Source: Mycobacterium kyogaense (lineage in GTDB: Bacteria; Actinomycetota; Actinomycetes; Mycobacteriales; Mycobacteriaceae). Taken from it: DNA of 64,000 nucleotides. Made by a program: the position numbers and the translations under genes. The DNA lies in the NCBI RefSeq assembly GCF_003254575.1, contig NZ_QJUA01000008.1, forward strand, positions 62,001-126,000, written 5' to 3'. Shown one piece after another: positions 59,663-64,000 of this stretch; position 1 is the stretch's first letter, and the number at the start of each line of letters is the position of its first letter. Under the pieces are notes generated by a model. The model was not told the DNA's origin and searched no databases. It saw only the letters and a list, made by a program, of their open reading frames with translations.

Positions 59663-59928
59663 GCGTGTTCGTGCACCAGAGTCGACGCGGAGTCGTCCTC
59701 GCCGCTCGCTGTGTCGCTCAGGTGAAAGTACGACAGCGCGAAGGCCAGCAGGCCGGCCACACCTGCTGCCCCGTAGGCCCATGGCGCGACGTTGTCGCTG
59801 ATGCTGTCGACGAAGGCCCCGTTGCCGAGGGCGAGGCCCACCGCCTGCAGACCCACGACGACGGCTCCACCGAGCAGGAATGCCGCGACACTGATCCGGA
59901 AGAGGGTGAGCAAGATGGTGCGAGTCAT
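59659..59928 (-). CDS. small membrane protein of the permease operon
   Basis: 89 residues with two hydrophobic segments (ISVAAFLLGGAVVVGLQAVG and PWAYGAAGVAGLLAFALSYF) and an acidic tail. Good ribosome-binding site (AAGGAA). It lies directly behind the TRAP-type permease gene where a small DctQ subunit would be expected, but it is half the usual DctQ length and has two rather than four segments, so equivalence is only possible. Confidence 0.72.
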   Translation of the reverse strand: MTRTILLTLFRISVAAFLLGGAVVVGLQAVGLALGNGAFVDSISDNVAPWAYGAAGVAGLLAFALSYFHLSDTASGEDDSASTLVHEHA

Positions 59929-59952
59929 GATCGATTCCTTGTCTCTGTCAGG

Positions 59953-61292
59953 TCAGGCGATGGGTAGCAGGCCGAGGGCGATGAGGACACCGACTCCGAG
60001 GATGGGGATGCAGTAGTACTTCAGCAGCGGCAGGAAAGTCTTGGACGGATCGACCTGAGCGATGCCGGCGGCCACATAGATCGGGGCGCCCGATGGAGGT
60101 GAGGCGCCCTCGGTGGAGGCGAAGACCAGAACCGCTGCGGCAGCGACCGGCGCGGGAATGCCGACGCCCACCAGCGCTGCCACCGCGACACCGCCGACGG
60201 CTGCCATGGTCGCCGACGCCGTCAGCGGAATGGCGATCACCACGATGACCACGCCGACGATGATGGCCATCAACCACGCCGGGGCGTGAACGTGCTCGAG
60301 AACGGCGGTGAGCTGTGCGGGCAAGCCGAGATCACCCAGCACATTCGACGCGGTGAAGGCGGCGACGATCGTCACGCCGATCACCCCGAACTGCGGAGCG
60401 GAGTCGCCGAGGATCTTCCACCAGGCGGAGGCTTGGCGCGGCAGATGCCGTCGGCCCAGGAACAGCACGAGCGCAATCATCAGCACCGGAATCCAGGTGA
60501 TGAGGCTGATCGCCTTGGACATCACCAGGTCGGTGTAGGCGGACAGCTCCGCGGCGAGGGGTCCCCGGGTGAGTGCCAGCGGGATCAGGATCGGGATGAA
60601 GAGCAGCAGCGATTGCCACCCGGTACGCAGGCTCGTCCGGATCGGCAGCCGGTCCTCGGCGGCGATCGGTTGCAGGCGGTTCTTGCGCACGAGGTAGAAG
60701 TTCAGGCCCAGGCGGTAGGCCAGGCACCACAGACCTGCGAGCGCCAGCGGGAGCACGATCTCATCGGGTTCCATGAGGCCGGTGACGGTCGCGGAGCCGA
60801 CGAGGATGAACATGGTGGCGCTGAACGGGAAGGTCACTCCCATTCCCGCGCATCCCGCCACGACGGTGGCCGAGAGCTCAGGGCTGACTCCCGAGCGCTT
60901 CATCCACGGCACCGTCACCGATCCGACCGCGGCGGTGACCGAGGCACCGACGTGCGCGATGGCGCCGACATGCCGCCGGCAACGGTCGACGTATAGACCG
61001 GCCCGCCCCTGAGCCGGCCGAGGAACGAGTTCAGCACATCGATCAGGCGGTCGAGCACCGGCGTCTTGGCCAGCAGGAAACTCATGAAGATGAACGCCAG
61101 GCCGGCGAAGGTGACCTCTTCGGAGATGGAGTCGACGAAGCCGTGCCACACATAGGTCGGGGCCTTCGAACCCGCGAAGGCGGCGACGGCGACCAGTCCG
61201 ACGATCATGGCTTCGCCGATGTTGCGCTTGAACACGGCGTTCCAGATGACGATCGCGGCGATGAACGCGATGAGTGCCCACACGGCGGTCAT
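59953..61292 (-). pseudogene. TRAP-type large permease (DctM-like), interrupted by a frameshift
   Basis: The N-terminal part reads from ATG 61290-61292 (MTAVWALIAFIAAIVIWNAV through GPVYTSTVAGGMS), then the conserved sequence continues in another frame (IAHVGASVTAAVGSVTVPWM) to the end at 59953 (TEGASPPSGAPIYVAAGIA is the DctM-like C-terminal block). The shift is near 60964-60968, where one missing G in the coding strand after ATGTCG would restore GGMSGAIAHVGAS. A repaired protein has about 446 residues. It could be a real inactivation or a sequencing error; the rest is undamaged, which favours a recent event or error. No solute-binding protein gene is present. Confidence 0.82.
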
Positions 61293-62650
61293 GAGGCACT
61301 CCTGGCGGCGATGATGGCGGCACGCCGCTGGGTTTCGTCTGCCTCCACGGCACGGCCGGCGGCCAGACTGGTGAAGGCTTCGGCGGCAGGCACGACCACC
61401 ACGCCGTCGTCGTCGGCGACGACGAGGTCGCCCGGGTGGCAGACGACGCCGCCGACCGCGACCGGGACGTCGATGTAGCCGGGGCCGTTCTTGTACGGAC
61501 CCGCAGGACTGACGGCCCGGGCCCAGACACCGAACCCGATCTCGGCCAGCGTCTCCACATCGCGGGCAGCGCCGTCGATCACCATGCCCACGCAGCCGCG
61601 CGAGCGGGCACGCTCGGCGATCAGCTCGCCCATCAGGGCGCGGTTGCAGTCGCCGTGTCCGTTGATCACGATCACCTCCCCCGGACGTACCTTCTCCAGG
61701 GCTTCCTGCAACGCCTTGTTGTCACCGGCGCGCGTCCACACGGTACGCGCGCGGCCGACGACGTGCGCCCCCTTCCACAGGGGCCGGATGCCCGAATCGA
61801 GCAGACCCATCCGATCCCGTGCGTCACCGATGTTGGCGACGGGCAGACCGTGATAGGCGGGCAGGAGTTCGTCCTCGACCCGGCCTTGGGAATCGGCGAG
61901 CCGGAGATGCACCTGCGTTGCCGCTCGCCCCAGGACGGGAGCGACTCCCATTTCGTCGAGCAGATCGGCGGCGGCAGCCGCTTCGGTACCGCGACGCTGA
62001 GCATGCTTGATCGTGCCGTCGTGCAGTCGATCGAGCGAGGAGTAGCTCCCGGCCAGCTCACCGGCGATCTGGTCACGGACCCACTGCAGGGCATTGGCAG
62101 CAGCGCCGGCCTCGGTGGACTCGACGATCAACGCCCCCAGACCCTTCATGAACGAACTACGCAGCAGCTTCCGGCGAGACGCGTCGCCCGGACCGCCACC
62201 GATGTCCTCGACCGTCGCGCCGAGTTCCCGGAAGTAGCGGGCCGCGGCCGCCGATCCGCCGCCGCTGACCACGAGCGCCGTCTTCGACCCGTGCTCGGGA
62301 ACGGATCCGATCACCGCGACATCGGCAAAGGCGATCTCTTCCGCCTCCGCGATGACCGCCGCCACCTCGGTCTTCACGGCCACCGCAGCCGAATTCATGT
62401 CGGCGTACACCGCACCGGGCCGCAGGTGCGGGACCACGCCACGGGCGGCCCGCACGGCGACGCGGGCGCTGGTGAGGCTGACCACCATGTCGGCGTCGCG
62501 TACCGCGTCGGCGGCGTCGGCGTGACGCGTCACCCCGGGCGGCGTGGCCACGTCAGCCGGGTCGTAACCGGTCACGTGCCAACCGTGGGCGAGGAATCCC
62601 GCCGAGTAAAGGGATCCAGCTTCGCCGAGACCCAGAATGGCTACCCTCAT
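61289..62650 (-). CDS. fusion of a 6PGDH-type NAD(P) dehydrogenase (with DUF1932) and an RraA-like aldolase domain
   Basis: 453 residues from ATG 62648-62650 (GTG 62656 also possible). Residues 1-255: VAILGLGEAGSLYSAGFLAH NAD(P) site and RRKLLRSSFMKGLGALIVES, a DUF1932-like helical domain. Residues about 265-450: an RraA/HMG-aldolase-like domain with VIVINGHGDCNRALMGELIA, VGMVIDGAARDVETLAEIGF and VCHPGDLVVADDDGVVVVP. The combination implies oxidation of a hydroxy acid followed by retro-aldol cleavage or decarboxylation on one polypeptide. First gene of the operon, ATGA overlap with the permease gene. Confidence 0.87.
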   Translation of the reverse strand: MRVAILGLGEAGSLYSAGFLAHGWHVTGYDPADVATPPGVTRHADAADAVRDADMVVSLTSARVAVRAARGVVPHLRPGAVYADMNSAAVAVKTEVAAVIAEAEEIAFADVAVIGSVPEHGSKTALVVSGGGSAAAARYFRELGATVEDIGGGPGDASRRKLLRSSFMKGLGALIVESTEAGAAANALQWVRDQIAGELAGSYSSLDRLHDGTIKHAQRRGTEAAAAADLLDEMGVAPVLGRAATQVHLRLADSQGRVEDELLPAYHGLPVANIGDARDRMGLLDSGIRPLWKGAHVVGRARTVWTRAGDNKALQEALEKVRPGEVIVINGHGDCNRALMGELIAERARSRGCVGMVIDGAARDVETLAEIGFGVWARAVSPAGPYKNGPGYIDVPVAVGGVVCHPGDLVVADDDGVVVVPAAEAFTSLAAGRAVEADETQRRAAIIAARSAS

Positions 62651-62660
62651 GCTCACCTCA

Positions 62661-62707
62661 TATCATTCTGTGATAGCTGTTATCACTTGTGATGTTAGCG
62701 TGATCAC
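62661..62707. promoter_or_regulatory. array of TGATA/TATCA half-sites upstream of the fusion gene
   Basis: TATCA 62661-62665, GTGATA 62670-62675, TATCAC 62681-62686, GTGAT 62689-62693 and the palindrome GTGATCAC 62700-62707, with starts about 10 bp apart. GTGATA-N5-TATCAC is a perfect dyad. Located 10 bp upstream of the start codon. A likely cooperative operator for the IclR regulator or another local factor. Confidence 0.55.
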
Positions 62708-62924
62708 ACCGAGCGCTTTTGTCAAGCGTCGGTCACCAGATCGGTGTCAACGACCTCCGGGATGCGCTAGCGGGCCGGCCTCGTGCCCCAAGGCGCCAGC
62801 GCAGCTACCGACCCGCCGGTCGCTTCGAAAGGGGTTGGTGCGCAACGGTTCCGATGCCAACACACGAAAGGCAACGAAAACGCCAGCTTCCGGCACTACG
62901 CCGGTTGAGGGTCCGCCGACTCGG

Positions 62925-63083
62925 TCAGGCGGCGCCGGCGCGGTCGACGGCGGTGCCGCGGCGCTCGTACCAGCGCAGACGCAACATCAGTAGACCGCGG
63001 TGCGCACGCCATCCCGCCGACAGCGGATCGCGCCACGCCGGAACGCCCGCCGGTGCATCGAGTTCCCTGTCCATACCCACCAT
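62925..63083 (-). CDS. small basic protein, 52 residues, unknown
   Basis: Reads MVGMDRELDAPAGVPAWRDP onward to VDRAGAA and stop at 62925. GGAG lies 4 bp before the ATG at 63081-63083. The sequence is rich in Trp, Arg and Leu with an amphipathic middle (GWRAHRGLLMLRLRWYERRG). Composition and the ribosome-binding site look genuine, but there is no recognised family and no coupling to a neighbour, so this is a candidate gene. Confidence 0.5.
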   Translation of the reverse strand: MVGMDRELDAPAGVPAWRDPLSAGWRAHRGLLMLRLRWYERRGTAVDRAGAA

Positions 63084-63211
63084 TGTGCTCCGATGAATCG
63101 GCAGGGGCTCGCCGCAGCGAGCGGCGAAACGGTGTCGATCATGTGAATGTTGGCAGACGGGCTTTGCCCAACCCTGAGTTCAGCGCTGTGCGGTACGACT
63201 AGTTTCTCCGT

Positions 63212-63910
63212 ATGCCCAAGCCGTACGACCCGCGAGAATTGCTCAGCCACGCCGTCGGCGCGGTTCGTGTGGGACTCGATGTCTACAGCTGGACCGAGAA
63301 GCAGATCGTCGAGGCGCTACGACACAGCCTCGACGCCCTCGACGGCACCGATTCGACACCGACGACGACACCATCGGCTGCCGAAGTGGACACCTCGGCA
63401 GACACCACCAGGTCCTCACCGGATTCCCTCGGCGGCAAGTTGAACCATCTGCTGGAGCGCGCCCTGGATCAGAACACCCGCGGGAGCAGGACCGAATTCT
63501 TCCACCGACTCCTCGACCAGTTGGTCGCCGACGAGGCACGGATCCTCGGCGCGCTGTCGGATGGGTCACGGTCACCGGTCGTCACCATCTCGGTGTGGGG
63601 TCAGTCGCGTGCATCGTCGCGCCCCGTGCTGCAGAACGCCTCGTTGATCGGCCGGACAGCCAATGTCGCGCTGCCGGAGATGGTTCCGCAGTACGTCACT
63701 CATCTGCTGTCGCTGGGCCTGGTCGACATCGGACCGGAGGATCGCGAACTGGAGACGGAGTACGAGCTGCTGATGGCGGAGACCTCGGTACTGGCCGCGG
63801 TCAAGAGCGGTGCCCGTGGGCCGATCCCGGCGAAGGTCGAGCGGGCAACCCTGTCGATGTCCGCCCTGGGCAACGAATTCTGGGCAGCGGCGACCGGCGA
63901 GGGCCGGTGA
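63212..63910 (+). CDS. DUF4393-like protein
   Basis: 232 residues from ATG 63212. An N-terminal segment (YDPRELLSHAVGAVRVGLDV), a Thr/Ser/Pro/Asp-rich linker (about 45-75), and a C-terminal domain with FFHRLLDQLVADEARILGAL, PEMVPQYVTHLLSLGLVDIG and SALGNEFWAA resembling DUF4393 (Abi-alpha) proteins, which occur in some abortive-infection loci. The ORF at 63921 follows by 10 bp and may be its partner. Defence function is family-level inference only. Confidence 0.65.
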   Translation: MPKPYDPRELLSHAVGAVRVGLDVYSWTEKQIVEALRHSLDALDGTDSTPTTTPSAAEVDTSADTTRSSPDSLGGKLNHLLERALDQNTRGSRTEFFHRLLDQLVADEARILGALSDGSRSPVVTISVWGQSRASSRPVLQNASLIGRTANVALPEMVPQYVTHLLSLGLVDIGPEDRELETEYELLMAETSVLAAVKSGARGPIPAKVERATLSMSALGNEFWAAATGEGR

Positions 63911-63920
63911 TGTGCCGGCG

Positions 63921-64000
63921 ATGACGACCACCCATCAGGCGATCGCGAGCTGGAGCGAGATCACCACCGACGTCTCGACCTACTGGTGGATCTATCTGTC
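63921..64000 (+). CDS. start of an ORF running off the window
   Basis: ATG at 63921 opens MTTTHQAIASWSEITTDVST and stays open to base 64000 (26 codons). It begins 10 bp after the DUF4393-like stop on the same strand, suggesting co-transcription. Aromatic WWIYL at the window edge may begin a membrane segment. Too short to identify. Confidence 0.45.
   Translation, partial: MTTTHQAIASWSEITTDVSTYWWIYL

Noticed and set aside
59662..59782. N-terminal extension of the cyclase protein
   Set aside because: It would overlap the small membrane protein gene; the ATG at 59662 gives the usual length and an ATGA junction.
62987..63250. Minus-strand frame of 87 codons
   Set aside because: No family resemblance, and it overlaps the better-supported small ORF at 62925-63083 in another frame.

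Overview
This window is high-GC actinobacterial DNA from a mycobacterium, most likely a fast-growing (Mycolicibacterium-type) species. The backbone follows the Mycobacterium tuberculosis gene order Rv2411c to Rv2455c: ATP-grasp, rpsT, holA-comEC-comEA, DegV-octT-gpgP-rsfS-nadD, VWA-MoxR-proA, rbsK, nadE, proB-obgE-rpmA-rplU-rne, ndk-DUF4233-folC-valS, Rv2449c-like, rpf, mobA, korBA. Gene names rest on protein motifs plus this remembered synteny; no database search was run.

Layout. 0-5.6 kb: alpha-E/ATP-grasp pair, rpsT and the holA-comEC-comEA operon. 5.7-10.5 kb: an insertion relative to M. tuberculosis with a membrane protein, two co-translated acyl-CoA dehydrogenases, an SDR and a DapB-like dehydrogenase. 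10.4-13.7 kb: DegV, the methylglucose lipopolysaccharide genes octT and gpgP, then rsfS and nadD. 13.7-20.2 kb: a GntR-controlled catabolic operon (APC permease, FGGY kinase, two FAD oxidoreductases) with a readable promoter and operator. 20.16-21.22 kb: a DUF559-type gene bracketed by 54-bp imperfect inverted repeats. 21.2-33.1 kb: VWA/MoxR, proline and NAD biosynthesis, a sirtuin, Obg and ribosomal proteins. 33.3-46.6 kb: RNase E with long acidic low-complexity tracts, ndk, folC, valS and several enzymes. 46.6-48.6 kb: two tandem resuscitation-promoting factor genes, each with a CRP-type palindrome upstream; the second also has a leader that folds into six consecutive hairpins. 48.6-52.3 kb: mobA and the ferredoxin-dependent 2-oxoglutarate oxidoreductase korAB. 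52.6-62.7 kb: an accessory catabolic island with two convergent operons. One is LacI-controlled (PhyH dioxygenase, two Gfo/Idh/MocA dehydrogenases, IolE-like isomerase). The other is probably IclR-controlled (6PGDH-RraA fusion, frameshifted TRAP-type permease, small membrane protein, cyclase). 62.9-64 kb: a 52-codon small ORF, a DUF4393-like protein and a truncated ORF.

Many same-strand neighbours share ATGA or GTGA stop/start overlaps, implying translational coupling. The best candidates for undescribed biology are the GntR/APC/FGGY/FAD operon, the PhyH-inositol-type operon, the dehydrogenase-RraA fusion operon with its periodic operator, the inverted-repeat DUF559 cassette and the structured rpf leader.
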